Assembly (NCBI GenBank): GCA_905182565.1
Contig: CAJJCB010000027.1
Span: forward strand, 62,001 to 126,000
Length of the DNA: 64,000 bases
From: Acidimicrobiaceae bacterium
GTDB taxonomy: Bacteria > Actinomycetota > Acidimicrobiia > Acidimicrobiales > Poriferisodalaceae
Reading direction: 5' to 3'
This document shows positions 40,687 through 49,940 of the stretch, piece by piece (within the stretch, counting starts at the first letter, position 1; each line of letters opens with the position of its first letter). Below the pieces are notes generated by a model. It worked only from the letters and a program-made list of their open reading frames with translations. It was not told the origin of the DNA and searched no databases. The position numbers and the translations under genes are program-made.

Positions 40687-41280
40687 CTACTTGACCACGT
40701 ATACGGCGTACCAGGTAGCAGTCCAAGCGACCGCTACAAAGTCCCAAAAAAACACTGCCGAGCCAAGTGGCGTGCTTCCATGCTGACCAACACTTCCGCC
40801 TACTGATCTAAGTCCCATCAAACCTAGATATATCAGACCGACGACTACTAAGGCTAAAGATAACCCAGTGGTTGCGAATGCAAGGTTTGGGTACTCCCCC
40901 GAACCTATTTCTAATTCCATTCGATTAAGACTATAAATAACCATATTCACAAAACCGAGACCAAGCACAATTGTGGTTGCTATGGCTGTCCAAGCATGTG
41001 CTGTGTCTCGTCGTCTACTAGCCCATAGTGCCCAATGAGCGGTGACTATAGATGTATACAAAGTCAGGAGAGCATAATCGAACTGAGGGTTAGGAACTTT
41101 CAATCCATTTAACCATTCGCTTCCAGGGTGAATACCTGAAGCATGGCGCCTCGCCATATACATAGCTAACGCGCCAGCGATCATCATTGCCGCAGCAGCT
41201 ATGGCAAAACCCGTCGCTACAAATTGAGCTCTCGGACGCTGAGGTTCCCCCGAAACAAGAGTTGGTGTGTTATCAGCCAT
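40687..41280 (-). CDS. Degenerate cytochrome oxidase subunit III-like protein
   Basis: A 197-residue, five- to six-helix protein that aligns along its length with CtaE. ALLTLYTSIVTAHWALWAS, GLGFVNMVIYSLNRMELEIGSGEYPNLAF and a C-terminal FFWDFVAVAWTATWYAVYVV correspond to the CtaE blocks. The conserved His residues (F-H-G-V-H-V) and other subunit-III residues are lost. ATG 41280 overlaps the ligand-less subunit I by 8 bp. It likely forms an inactive partner complex with that protein. Longer in-frame starts lack support. Confidence 0.72.
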   Translation of the reverse strand: MADNTPTLVSGEPQRPRAQFVATGFAIAAAAMMIAGALAMYMARRHASGIHPGSEWLNGLKVPNPQFDYALLTLYTSIVTAHWALWASRRRDTAHAWTAIATTIVLGLGFVNMVIYSLNRMELEIGSGEYPNLAFATTGLSLALVVVGLIYLGLMGLRSVGGSVGQHGSTPLGSAVFFWDFVAVAWTATWYAVYVVK

Positions 41281-42967
41281 TAGACGCCGCCTCCTCAGCC
41301 TCGGCAATATCCAATAATGGTGTACCTGAGCTAAGGTCCTGCAATTCTGCAAGCTGGCCCATAGCAGGAGGGGAAGAAAGTAACCATTCCGGTGACTGTC
41401 CGGACCACGGATCGTCAGTGGCTTCCATACCTTTTTTCAGAGTTATTGAAACAAACATATTGAGCAGCAGGAGTGCTACCCCAGAAAGAACTATCAAAGT
41501 TCCTACAAGTCCAAGCGCACTGAGTCCTTCAGCACCTGAGTCATCAACCAAATTTGAATATATTGAAGTCATTGAGGGATCTTGGTACACGAAATCAGGT
41601 TGGTCCGTAAGTAGCCCAGACAAGAATGGTCCCACAGATGCTAAAAAGGCTCCACCTGCAATCACTAAAAAGTTTAGTTTGCCAAGAAGCTCATTTAACT
41701 GGCGACCCCATATCTTCGGCGCCCACCAATGAACTGCTGCAAGGACGCCAAGGAGACCGGCTCCATAAATCATTACAGATTGTTGACCAGTCACCCAGGT
41801 GGTCATTCTAAGTTGAGCATTGCCTAAGTTTCCGCGATCCCCAATTTCTAACCAGTCAACTGCAGCTCCTATAAAGCCACATAAAGCTCCGGTTAATAGG
41901 AATTTTCCTGCACCAAGCGATGCTAATAACGAGGTCGTTATCTCGGGGACCTTGCGATTTTGCATTAATGTTTGAACCAGTGCTAACCCAATAAGGGCAA
42001 GAAGCCCCGTAATCGCAAGTAGTGCTCCGCCATACATTGCAACAAGAACAATGCCTTCGGCGCCATCAATTATGTCAGAGCCTTCATTGGTTATGGCAAA
42101 ATTTGCCCACGCCCCAAATCCGAAAAGCCCTAGAAGACCAATAGTGAAATACATCGCTAACGGCTCAAATACTCTTCGTTTAGCTGAAGCAAGCACTACT
42201 TCACTGGCTATGCCGAGAACTGGTACCGAATACATAAACAATTGAGGGGCTCGATAAAGCCAGTCAATTCGTTCCCAAATACCAAAATTACCGCCGAGAA
42301 AAACTCTCCCATATCGGTGATCAACGTAAAGTATTACTAGTTGCCCCAACAGCACAGGCAGACTAACTACAAGCATCGACGCCGTAACCAGAGCCGACCA
42401 CGAATACGGCGGGGTCGTATCCATATACAAACCCGGAGAGCGCATTGTCATAGCTGTGGCGCCGATTACGACGGCACCAATTAAGAGGCCGACGACCAAA
42501 CCTCCAACGGCCAGCATGTGCAGGTCGACCAGATCAGAGTTACCGCCATAAGGTCCACCGTTACCGATATAAGCACCAAACAGAACCCCAGCAGATACAA
42601 GCCAAACCCAATATGAAGCTGCTGCGGCTCGAGGAAACGCTAGATTCCCAGCACCTATTTGCAATGGCACGATGTACATAGAGAAACCGAGAAAAATCGG
42701 AATTAAGAAAAGGAGAACTAACGTTTCACGTGACAGCGCAAATAGTTGACCAAATGAGTCTCCATCGAGAACAACAAAATCAGTTCCAGATGTGAGGTCA
42801 ATACGAACTATGACATCGAGAAGTACACCCACCAGCAACATAATGATTGCGCTGACGATATAAAGGCGCCCAACCCTCTTATGGTCCGCAGTTGTAAGCC
42901 AACCAAACGGAGTGGGATCTTCACTTGTTGTGATAGCTGTCGCCATATCTGTATTTGTTCCGGTCAT
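41273..42967 (-). CDS. Ligand-less heme-copper oxidase subunit I homologue (pseudoenzyme)
   Basis: A 564-residue, about twelve-helix protein clearly homologous to CtaD (MYIVPLQIGAGNLAFPR matches YIVPLQIGARDVAFPR; HWWAPKIWGRQLNELLGK matches YWWPKAFGYKLNETLGK). Every cofactor ligand is changed: heme His to Ser79, CuB His to Ala240, cross-linked Tyr to Phe244, CuB His pair to N289-F290 and the H-F-H heme pair to G394/Q396. It cannot bind hemes or CuB in the usual way. First of a seven-gene oxidase operon. Role unknown: assembly, supercomplex scaffold or ion channel are possible. Confidence 0.9.
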   Translation of the reverse strand: MTGTNTDMATAITTSEDPTPFGWLTTADHKRVGRLYIVSAIIMLLVGVLLDVIVRIDLTSGTDFVVLDGDSFGQLFALSRETLVLLFLIPIFLGFSMYIVPLQIGAGNLAFPRAAAASYWVWLVSAGVLFGAYIGNGGPYGGNSDLVDLHMLAVGGLVVGLLIGAVVIGATAMTMRSPGLYMDTTPPYSWSALVTASMLVVSLPVLLGQLVILYVDHRYGRVFLGGNFGIWERIDWLYRAPQLFMYSVPVLGIASEVVLASAKRRVFEPLAMYFTIGLLGLFGFGAWANFAITNEGSDIIDGAEGIVLVAMYGGALLAITGLLALIGLALVQTLMQNRKVPEITTSLLASLGAGKFLLTGALCGFIGAAVDWLEIGDRGNLGNAQLRMTTWVTGQQSVMIYGAGLLGVLAAVHWWAPKIWGRQLNELLGKLNFLVIAGGAFLASVGPFLSGLLTDQPDFVYQDPSMTSIYSNLVDDSGAEGLSALGLVGTLIVLSGVALLLLNMFVSITLKKGMEATDDPWSGQSPEWLLSSPPAMGQLAELQDLSSGTPLLDIAEAEEAASNG

Positions 42968-43128
42968 GCTTGCGAGTCATTCTTAAGATTGTTTTGTTCT
43001 GTCACACAGAGAAGACAGCCACACAGTTTTGCGCAGACCGACACGGACAGGTAATGGTTTTGCACTCTACTCATCAGTTTGCCAGGCATCTAACTCAAGA
43101 GCAGGCTTATCTGAATACGATTTGTTCA

Positions 43129-44043
43129 TTAAATGCCCTCGCTTACTAGGACGTCCACGGCCATTGCTATAAACAGCAGCCCAAGATAGCTAATTGAATA
43201 ATGAAAAACCTTCATGGCTTGAGCCATTGTCGGTCGTTTTAACAGCAAAACGGTGTGCCATAAAAAGATACCTCCGAATATGACAGAAGCAGCTAAATAG
43301 ATAAAACCAGTTTCTAAAACAAAGTAAATCCAAATCGAAAGAGCAAGGACAACAATTGTGTAACAAATCATTTGGATTGCAGTACTGCGGATACTTGAAA
43401 CTACTGGGAGCATGGGTACATCAGCTGCTTTATAGTCCTCAGCATATTTGATTGCTAAGGCCCAAAAATGTGGTGGAGTCCAAAAAAAGATCACTGCGAA
43501 AAGCAACCATGGGGCCAAAGAGAGGCTATTCGTGACAGCTGCCCAGCCAACTAAAGCTGGTACAGCTCCTGCTGCTCCTCCGATGACAATATTTTGTTTT
43601 GAAGTTCTTTTAAGCCATAGCGAATATACAAACACATAAAAAAGAGTGGCGCTTATCGCTAAAAGGGCCGACAATAAATTCACCGCTAACCATAAAAGAA
43701 CAAACGCAGCAACTTCTAGTAAAAGCCCAAATAGCAGTGCAGATCTGGGGGTTACGGCTCCAGTGACAAGAGGGCGCGCCTGGGTTCTCACCATTAATCC
43801 ATCGATATCTCGATCGATGTACATATTAAACGTGTTTGCACCACCAGCGGCTAAAGCGCCGCCCATTACCGTAACAATCATCAACCAAACACTCGGAAGA
43901 CCACGTTCGGCGACAATCATCGTCGGAACAGTAGTGATCAACAAAAGTTCTATGATCCGAGGTTTTGTCAACATGACAAACGCCCCGGCTCTGCTTGTGA
44001 ACCGACGACCAGAAATTCCGGCCACCGTCGTGGACTGGTGCAT
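43129..44043 (-). CDS. ctaB: Protoheme IX farnesyltransferase
   Basis: A 304-residue UbiA-type prenyltransferase with the first aspartate-rich motif NTFNMYIDRDID and the second region YSLWLKRTSKQNIVIGGAAGAVP. It adds a farnesyl chain to protoheme to make heme O for oxidase. Nine membrane helices are expected. The ATG at 44043 lies 98 bp from the divergent ctaA gene, and it lies upstream of the oxidase operon, so heme-A supply and the oxidase are clustered. Confidence 0.94.
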   Translation of the reverse strand: MHQSTTVAGISGRRFTSRAGAFVMLTKPRIIELLLITTVPTMIVAERGLPSVWLMIVTVMGGALAAGGANTFNMYIDRDIDGLMVRTQARPLVTGAVTPRSALLFGLLLEVAAFVLLWLAVNLLSALLAISATLFYVFVYSLWLKRTSKQNIVIGGAAGAVPALVGWAAVTNSLSLAPWLLFAVIFFWTPPHFWALAIKYAEDYKAADVPMLPVVSSIRSTAIQMICYTIVVLALSIWIYFVLETGFIYLAASVIFGGIFLWHTVLLLKRPTMAQAMKVFHYSISYLGLLFIAMAVDVLVSEGI

Positions 44044-44141
44044 CGGGTCACACGATACGGCGCTTAAGGCTCAGTCACCAAACATGAGCCTTGATTCTTC
44101 ATGATTAGTTAAATCAGCATCGGCGCTATAATTTCAAGTAA

Positions 44142-45011
44142 GTGAAATTCAAAGGGCTATCTCCGAACACATTCCACAAAATAACTCGGTTTGCGCTTTG
44201 GTCTTTGGTGGCAATAGTAGTAACCGGTGGGGCTGTTCGTTTGACTGGAAGCGGCCTCGGTTGCAGCGATTGGCCAAACTGTGAGCCTGGACAATTGGTA
44301 CCCAAAGCCGACATCCATGGCTGGGTTGAATTCGGTAATCGATTAATAACTGGTCTTGTGTCTATCGCTGTAATTTTTGCAGTCTCGGGATCATTGCTTC
44401 GATGCCCTCGCGAAAAATCTTTGACATCTTGGTCGCTAGGCCTCGTCGTCGGTGTAATTATCCAAATAGTTCTCGGGGCAATAACGGTTGCCACTCATCT
44501 TTCACCGCCGATAGTGATGGCTCACTTTCTTGTTTCTATGGTTCTGATTTGGAATGCAGTTGTTTTAGAGACAAAAGCTTCGAATACTCGAAACACAGAA
44601 AAAATAACTCTTCCATACACAAAAATGCACTGCTGGCTAATCGGCACCATGACCGCAATAGTGGTATTTACCGGAACAATTGTTACTGCTTCCGGTCCCC
44701 ATGGCGGTGATGAAAACGTCAATCGTCTTAATTTTGAATTACCAGATGTCGCTCGTATCCATGGCGTTTCTGTATTTTTACTAGTTTTCTTTCTTGTAGG
44801 ACTTAATATTCGGCTTAAAAGTACCCAACAAAAAAATCTCTATCAGAGCACAAAAACAATGCTTATTGTAGTTGTCGCTCAAGCAGCAATCGGTTACGTC
44901 CAGTACTTTAACCAGCTCCCACCATTCCTAGTGGCATGTCACATAGCAGGAGCTACAGCGGTTTGGATTAGTTCAGTTCGTCTAGTGCTAAAATCCATCA
45001 CAGCTAACTAA
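44142..45011 (+). CDS. ctaA: Heme A synthase (COX15/CtaA)
   Basis: A 289-residue membrane protein with eight helices. It has a Cys pair in the first outside loop ([16 protein letters not shown]) and conserved His ligands ([27 protein letters not shown]). CtaA oxidises heme O to heme A. GTG start at 44142. It is divergent from ctaB, completing heme-A synthesis next to the oxidase locus. Confidence 0.93.
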   Translation: MKFKGLSPNTFHKITRFALWSLVAIVVTGGAVRLTGSGLGCSDWPNCEPGQLVPKADIHGWVEFGNRLITGLVSIAVIFAVSGSLLRCPREKSLTSWSLGLVVGVIIQIVLGAITVATHLSPPIVMAHFLVSMVLIWNAVVLETKASNTRNTEKITLPYTKMHCWLIGTMTAIVVFTGTIVTASGPHGGDENVNRLNFELPDVARIHGVSVFLLVFFLVGLNIRLKSTQQKNLYQSTKTMLIVVVAQAAIGYVQYFNQLPPFLVACHIAGATAVWISSVRLVLKSITAN

Positions 45012-45070
45012 TAAACAAAAACCTTTACCAGAATTGGTATAACCCGCCGCTATTTCGCACAATAGAGAAC

Positions 45071-45370
45071 GTGGGTGACTTCGAAAGCATGCCGGTAATC
45101 GTCGATGAACCAACTTCTGAAATTGAGGTTGGTTCGGACGTCCCCTGGGTTGTTCTTGTCTGGAATGACCCAATTAATCTAATGAGCTATGTCAGTTATG
45201 TTTTACAAAAGTTGTTCGGCTACAGCCCAGAAAAAGCGAACGAGTTGATGCTCGATGTCCATCACAAAGGGAGAGCAGCAGTATCAAACGGGACAAGAGA
45301 AAAAGCTGAACTAGACGTTTTCAGACTCCATGGATACGGGCTTTGGGCAACTATGCAGAAAGACTCTTAA
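45071..45370 (+). CDS. clpS: ATP-dependent Clp protease adaptor ClpS
   Basis: A 99-residue adaptor with the N-end-rule pocket motif [41 protein letters not shown] and GYGLWATM. ClpS delivers substrates with N-terminal bulky residues to ClpA/ClpC. GTG 45071. It is followed after 3 bp by the DUF2017 gene, the common actinobacterial arrangement. Confidence 0.95.
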   Translation: MGDFESMPVIVDEPTSEIEVGSDVPWVVLVWNDPINLMSYVSYVLQKLFGYSPEKANELMLDVHHKGRAAVSNGTREKAELDVFRLHGYGLWATMQKDS

Positions 45371-45373
45371 ATC

Positions 45374-45856
45374 TTGCTTTTTAAAAAACGGTTTAAAAAA
45401 AATCATCAAAACAATTTAGAAATTCGTATTAGCGAAGATGAACGACACCTTTTAGGAGATCTAATAAATCAACTTCGAGAAGTCCTTCTATCAACATCAG
45501 CCGAGGGTTCAGTCGAGGCCTCTATTCGACGCTTGTTCCCGACCGCATACAATGAAGATCCAAAAGAAGATGCAGAATACCAACGCCTCATGAGAGACCA
45601 ACTCCTTGAACAGCGATTACAGCAACTGGACATGGTCGAAGACACTTTAACGGCAGAAATTTTGGATGATGAACAGACAACTTCATGGCTTACAGTAATT
45701 AATGACCTTCGTTTAGTTCTCGGTACAAAGCTCGACGTTAGTGAGAATGACAACTTCTCTCCTGGCGATCAAGATAACCCTGATAACCAATCTTTTGCCG
45801 TGTATCACTACCTTGGTTATCTCCAAGGAGAATTTGTTGAAGCATTAAGTAAATAA
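45374..45856 (+). CDS. DUF2017 family protein
   Basis: A 160-residue mostly helical, acidic protein typical of DUF2017. It has an N-terminal basic stretch, then a helical LLGDLINQLREVLL region, FPTAYNEDPKEDAEYQRLMRD, and late TSWLTVINDLRLVLGTKL. The function is unknown, but the gene habitually follows clpS in actinobacteria, as here (3-bp gap), suggesting a role in ClpS-linked protein control. TTG start at 45374. Confidence 0.88.
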   Translation: MLFKKRFKKNHQNNLEIRISEDERHLLGDLINQLREVLLSTSAEGSVEASIRRLFPTAYNEDPKEDAEYQRLMRDQLLEQRLQQLDMVEDTLTAEILDDEQTTSWLTVINDLRLVLGTKLDVSENDNFSPGDQDNPDNQSFAVYHYLGYLQGEFVEALSK

Positions 45857-45921
45857 AAGTCTTAAGCACCATCAAAGAGAAGGTGGTTTCGGCCACATAC
45901 TCACGTAGTGTGGATACCTGA

Positions 45922-45994
45922 GCCCCCATCGTCTAGTGGCCTAGGACACCGCCCTTTCACGGCGGCAGCACGGGTTCGAATCCCGTTGGGGGTG
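45922..45994 (+). tRNA. tRNA-Glu (TTC)
   Basis: A 73-nt cloverleaf. GCCCCCA (45922-45928) pairs with TGGGGGT (45987-45993). The anticodon arm CCGCC-CTTTCAC-GGCGG carries anticodon TTC, and the T arm is ACGGG-TTCGAAT-CCCGT. An encoded CCA follows (45995-45997). Confidence 0.97.
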
Positions 45995-46009
45995 CCACTT
46001 TGTAAGTTG

Positions 46010-46041
46010 AGACCGGTTAACTGACCGGTCTTAACGTTTTT
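46010..46041. terminator. Bidirectional terminator between tRNA-Glu and the kinase gene
   Basis: AGACCGGT (46010-46017) pairs with ACCGGTCT (46024-46031) over a 6-nt loop, followed on the plus strand by TTAACGTTTTT. On the minus strand it lies just past the kinase stop codon, so it may serve both transcripts. Confidence 0.78.
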
Positions 46042-47458
46042 ACAGAGACTCTTGAGAAAGAGGAAAAGATAGTTCTATCGAAGCGCCTTCTCCTTGGTGC
46101 TCAATAACTTGAGTTGAACCACCGAAACTCTCTGCGATATGACGAACAATCGAAAGACCCAATCCAGAGCCTTCCGCTGAAGGCGAGGAAGCAGAACGAT
46201 AAAATCGTTCGAAAATCAGCTCCGTTTCCTCTTCATCGATACCGGGGCCATGATCACGGACAGTAAGGCTCCCTTCTCGAACAGTTACCTCCACGATGCC
46301 AGCACTAGGACTCCACTTAACTGCATTACTTATCAAATTAGAAACAGCGCGTTCGACTAATGAAGGCTCAACTTTGATCTTGCATAACTCAGTGTCAACA
46401 ACAAAGAAACAATCTGATCGTCTCATATGGCGTTCAACAACCCGCTTAACAATCTCACTAAAATCTACAACAATTGACGCTTCCATTTGATGACGATCAG
46501 TTGCTAAATCAACTAATTCGCTCACTAAATCAGTTAGCTCATCTAGTTCGAAAAGAACGTCATCTGTTATTTGAGTTTTTTCTTCATTAGAAAGGTTTTC
46601 TGCTCGACTCATAAATTCAATGTTCGTGCGCAAACTTGTTAATGGCGTTCGCAATTCATGGCTGGCATCAGTAACTAACCGCTGCTGCTGCCGGCGAGAT
46701 TCCACTAGTTCGCTGAGCATCAGATTAAAACTTTTCGCTAATTCGCCAAGTTCATCTTTACGATTTAAATCAAGATTCAAATCCAGACTTAAATCAAGAT
46801 CAATAGAATCATCTAGCTCCAGCGAATTTGCCACAGAACTGGTCGCAGCAGTCAGTCGCCGGATCGGCCTCACAACACGACCAGCGACGAAAAACCCAAG
46901 GAAAGCCGAAAGAGCCGCTCCGGAAAAACCAGTAACTAAAGCTACTTTTTCTAAACTATCCATCATGTTATTAATTTTATCCATCGGACTAGCAACCATT
47001 AATGCTCGGTTTCGGCCCAACGAAACTGACCGTACGCGCAACTGAGCAATATCGGTTCCTTCAATATTGACTGTTTCAAGAAAAACATAATCACCCTGGG
47101 ATAACGCTGTCTTTTTTACTCCTCTAGAGATAGGTATCGGTGCCACATTTGAAAGCAGTATCTTCCCTCGACTATTTACAACTTGGATCAGCACATCTTC
47201 AGCGACATAAGGTCCGAAAAGCTTCTCACCAGTTAAAAAACGAGGTTGTTTAGAGGAATATTGACTAGAACTCAGTAGCCGATCCATTGGCGGACTTTTA
47301 AGAAAATTCGCTACTTTCGATGATCTTTCTTCGAGCTCTATATCCAAAGAATTTCTTGCTTGGGAACCAGCCACATACAAAAAACCAATTGTGACAACCA
47401 AGGTAACTGACGTGACTACCGCAGCTATCAGACAAGCAACGCGTGTTCTAAAACTCAT
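46040..47458 (-). CDS. Two-component sensor histidine kinase
   Basis: A 472-residue kinase. It has an N-terminal membrane helix, an extracytoplasmic sensor (residues ~30-165), a second helix, HAMP, and HisKA with DASHELRTPLTSLR. The HATPase contains NLISNAVKW, DHGPGIDEEE and GSGLGLSIV. The stimulus is unknown. A 12-nt tandem repeat near 46763-46810 encodes a Leu-Asp-rich segment right after HAMP, probably a linker. The ATG shares bases with the regulator stop (TAATG); the regulator gene is upstream, as in MprAB-type pairs. Confidence 0.92.
   Translation of the reverse strand: MSFRTRVACLIAAVVTSVTLVVTIGFLYVAGSQARNSLDIELEERSSKVANFLKSPPMDRLLSSSQYSSKQPRFLTGEKLFGPYVAEDVLIQVVNSRGKILLSNVAPIPISRGVKKTALSQGDYVFLETVNIEGTDIAQLRVRSVSLGRNRALMVASPMDKINNMMDSLEKVALVTGFSGAALSAFLGFFVAGRVVRPIRRLTAATSSVANSLELDDSIDLDLSLDLNLDLNRKDELGELAKSFNLMLSELVESRRQQQRLVTDASHELRTPLTSLRTNIEFMSRAENLSNEEKTQITDDVLFELDELTDLVSELVDLATDRHQMEASIVVDFSEIVKRVVERHMRRSDCFFVVDTELCKIKVEPSLVERAVSNLISNAVKWSPSAGIVEVTVREGSLTVRDHGPGIDEEETELIFERFYRSASSPSAEGSGLGLSIVRHIAESFGGSTQVIEHQGEGASIELSFPLSQESL
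46763..46800. repeat. 12-nt tandem repeat inside the histidine kinase gene
   Basis: Three near-copies of a 12-nt unit, TTAAATCAAGAT, TCAAATCCAGAC, TTAAATCAAGAT, encode alternating Leu-Asp/Asn-Ser residues (LDLSLDLNLDLN) in the HAMP-to-HisKA linker. Confidence 0.75.
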
Positions 47459-48177
47459 TAGCTACGCAACACATATCCGACTCCTCTTATTGTTTCAAGT
47501 AAACGAGGCTTGTCGTCATTTGCAATTTTACGGCGAAGGTAACCGATATAAACATCCAAAGAGTTAGAGGCCATGGAAGACCCATAACCCCAAACCCGTT
47601 CATAAAGTTGATCTCGATTAAATACTCGTCCGGGTTCTTCCATAAAAATTTCTAATAAATCAAACTCTGTCTTAGTTAAATCAATATTTATTAAATCCCT
47701 AGTCACTTGACGAGTTCGCTGATCAAGTATCAACCCACCATAAGACAACTCTTCTTTTTTCTCCTCATTACTGAAACTGTTGCTTCTTCTAATCAAGGAA
47801 CGTACACGCGCCAGAAGCTCATCTAACTCAAAGGGTTTTACTAAGTAATCATCAGCCCCTGCATCGAGACCTTCAACTCGATCTCGCGTCGCATGCCTGG
47901 CAGTCAGGCACAAAATAGGAATCTTGTTACCTCCGGCTCGTAACTGTCGGCAAACGTCGAAGCCTCCGAGATTAGGCATGGTCACGTCTAAAATCATCAA
48001 ATCCGCCTGAGGCGCGAGATCAATTCCCATACGGCCATCGACACCTTCTAATACTTCATACCCTTCATGGAGCAAAACCCGCTTAAGAGATTTCCTAATG
48101 CTTTTGTCATCGTCGATGATGGCAATAGTCCCAATTCCCGATTTTGTGTCAGACTTATCATCCATACCCTTATACAT
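47458..48177 (-). CDS. OmpR-family response regulator
   Basis: A 239-residue regulator. Its receiver domain (residues ~15-130) has the phospho-acceptor in LMILDVTMPNLGGFDV and GADDYLVKPFEL. Its winged-helix DNA-binding domain is marked by LTKTEFDLLEIFMEEPGRVFN and YIGYLRRKI...IRGVGYVLR. The start is ATG 48177 with AAGGTG at good spacing; longer frames lack a ribosome site. It controls the downstream kinase operon and unknown targets. Confidence 0.94.
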   Translation of the reverse strand: MYKGMDDKSDTKSGIGTIAIIDDDKSIRKSLKRVLLHEGYEVLEGVDGRMGIDLAPQADLMILDVTMPNLGGFDVCRQLRAGGNKIPILCLTARHATRDRVEGLDAGADDYLVKPFELDELLARVRSLIRRSNSFSNEEKKEELSYGGLILDQRTRQVTRDLINIDLTKTEFDLLEIFMEEPGRVFNRDQLYERVWGYGSSMASNSLDVYIGYLRRKIANDDKPRLLETIRGVGYVLRS

Positions 48178-48513
48178 ACTGCACCTTATGTAAGAAAAGA
48201 TTAAGAAAATACACGAACTTTTATATGCGTAAAGGCGCTGCAACCGCTATCGCGCCTGCGTTACCGAACTCATAGATAGGGTTCCCCACCTCAACTGGAC
48301 ACTCTGATTTTCTCCAATTACAAGGAGAATTACCTTAACTATTGCAAATAATAAATTCAGAGACTTACCGAGACGAAAACTTATCTTCGAGCGATTATCA
48401 GCAATTTTTAACTTTTTGTTAACCCTCTAATTCATGCAGATCTACAACCAAATTCTAACATCAGTTAATCTTTGTGACCTATCGTCTTGATAGGAACACA
48501 AGGAGTCATAGTT
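48178..48513. other. 336-bp gap between the divergent response regulator and F420 oxidoreductase genes
   Basis: Non-coding. It should contain both divergent promoters. Visible details are TTAAC-TTTTT-GTTAA near 48410, a small 5-bp inverted repeat, and a Shine-Dalgarno AAGGAG before 48514. No clear -35/-10 pair or riboswitch was recognised. Confidence 0.4.
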
Positions 48514-49584
48514 ATGGACATCGGAGTCTGTGTAGCTTCCCATATTGGTGATATCGGCTATGTCGTTAGAGCTGAAGAACTCGGCTATACCCACGCCTGG
48601 CTTGCTGACAGCCAAATGATCTGGTCAGATTGCTACGCCGCATTAGCGTTAGCTGCAGATCGCACTAGCAAAATACAACTTGGAACTGGGGTTTCCGTCT
48701 CAGGAACCCGACCTGCTCCTGTCACTGCGTCTTCAATAGGAACTATAAATGCTATAGCCCCAGGTCGTACTTTTCTTGGTATTGGCACCGGGAACACAGC
48801 AATGCGAATCATGGGTCACAAACCACAACGTATCCGAGAATTTGACCAGTATTTATCTGCTCTTGGGCCTCTCCTTCGCGGAGAAGAAGCAGAACATCAT
48901 TTTGAAGGAACAACCCAACCAATACGACACATTATGCCTGACCACGGCTTCGTTAACTTTAAAGACCCTATCCCCATGTACGTATCAGGATTTGGGCCAA
49001 AATCGCTTGCACTGGCCGGGAAACATGGTGATGGTGCTGTGCTTTCTATCCCACCTAATGGGAAAATGATGGAACGAATGTGGGAAATGATTGAACGAGG
49101 CGCAGTCGCAAATAACCAACCGATTAACCGCGATAACTACTTAACTTGCTCGCTCACGACAATTGTTGTTCTTGACGAAGATGAAACTCTCTCAAGCCCT
49201 CGGGTTAAAGCCGAAGCCGGCGCCTTTGCTATGGCATCAGTTCACTACTCTTACGATCAGTTTCGTCAATATGGTAGAACACCTGGAGGAAGACTTGAAG
49301 AGATTTGGGATGAATACACAGCATTACTCGCCGACTACGACGAATCCCGTATTCATCAACGAATCCACGCTGGCCACAACTGTTGGGTTCTACCCGAAGA
49401 AGAACAATTTTTAACCACAGAATTGATAGATGCCACGTGCATCGTTGGTACCGCTAGCCAGGTCATTGAACGTATAAAAGAACTCGAAGCAACTGGCCTG
49501 AGCCAGTTAATGATTCTTCCTAATTGGGACCCACGATACGAAGTACTTGAACGAGTTGGGACCAAAGTTATTCCTCACCTTTAG
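48514..49584 (+). CDS. F420-dependent LLM-class oxidoreductase
   Basis: A 356-residue TIM-barrel luciferase-like protein starting MDIGVCVASHIGDIGYV, with LADSQMIWSDCYAALALAA, IQLGTGVSVSGTRPAPV and FLGIGTGNTAMRIMG. These are typical of F420- or FMN-dependent oxidoreductases. ATG 48514 is preceded by AAGGAG; a TTG 27 bases upstream in the longer frame is not preferred. The substrate is unknown. It lies in its own transcription unit, divergent from the response regulator. Confidence 0.88.
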   Translation: MDIGVCVASHIGDIGYVVRAEELGYTHAWLADSQMIWSDCYAALALAADRTSKIQLGTGVSVSGTRPAPVTASSIGTINAIAPGRTFLGIGTGNTAMRIMGHKPQRIREFDQYLSALGPLLRGEEAEHHFEGTTQPIRHIMPDHGFVNFKDPIPMYVSGFGPKSLALAGKHGDGAVLSIPPNGKMMERMWEMIERGAVANNQPINRDNYLTCSLTTIVVLDEDETLSSPRVKAEAGAFAMASVHYSYDQFRQYGRTPGGRLEEIWDEYTALLADYDESRIHQRIHAGHNCWVLPEEEQFLTTELIDATCIVGTASQVIERIKELEATGLSQLMILPNWDPRYEVLERVGTKVIPHL

Positions 49585-49703
49585 ACCAAATTTTGTATCA
49601 GTTAGCTCTCAAATGGTGATTTGTGATCACTGGTGTTAACCTGAGAAGTCGTTCTTCCCACCGCACTGTATTACTGTGCCCCCAAAAAAAGTCGCGAGTT
49701 ATC

Positions 49704-49940
49704 ATGAGTAAAGTTTGCCAAGTAACAGGACGTAGGCCCACAGCAGGGTTCACCGTCTCCCACTCCCATGCACGTAATAAAAGATGGTTTCGGCCCAACA
49801 TCCAAACAAAAAAGTTTTTTGTGCCTAACGAAAAGCGTCACGTGACTCTTACAGTTAGTGCAAAAGGCATCAAAATCATTAATAAAAAAGGCATTGAATC
49901 AGTAATCGCTGATCTACGCCGTCGTGGAGAGAAGATCTGA
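49704..49940 (+). CDS. rpmB: Ribosomal protein L28
   Basis: A 78-residue L28 starting [20 protein letters not shown], with [11 protein letters not shown] and [20 protein letters not shown]. The first Cys pair of zinc-binding L28 is not present (C5 only), so it is of the non-zinc, E. coli-like type. ATG 49704 gives the exact family N-terminus. Its stop overlaps rpmG (TGATG). Confidence 0.96.
   Translation: MSKVCQVTGRRPTAGFTVSHSHARNKRWFRPNIQTKKFFVPNEKRHVTLTVSAKGIKIINKKGIESVIADLRRRGEKI

Noticed and set aside
48178-48513. Riboswitch in the F420 oxidoreductase leader
   Set aside because: No conserved riboswitch core was recognised; only minor inverted repeats.
49590-49703. Zur-type operator before rpmB-rpmG
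   Set aside because: Non-zinc L28/L33 suggested zinc control, but no palindrome like the actinobacterial Zur box was found and the proteins resemble the E. coli housekeeping forms.
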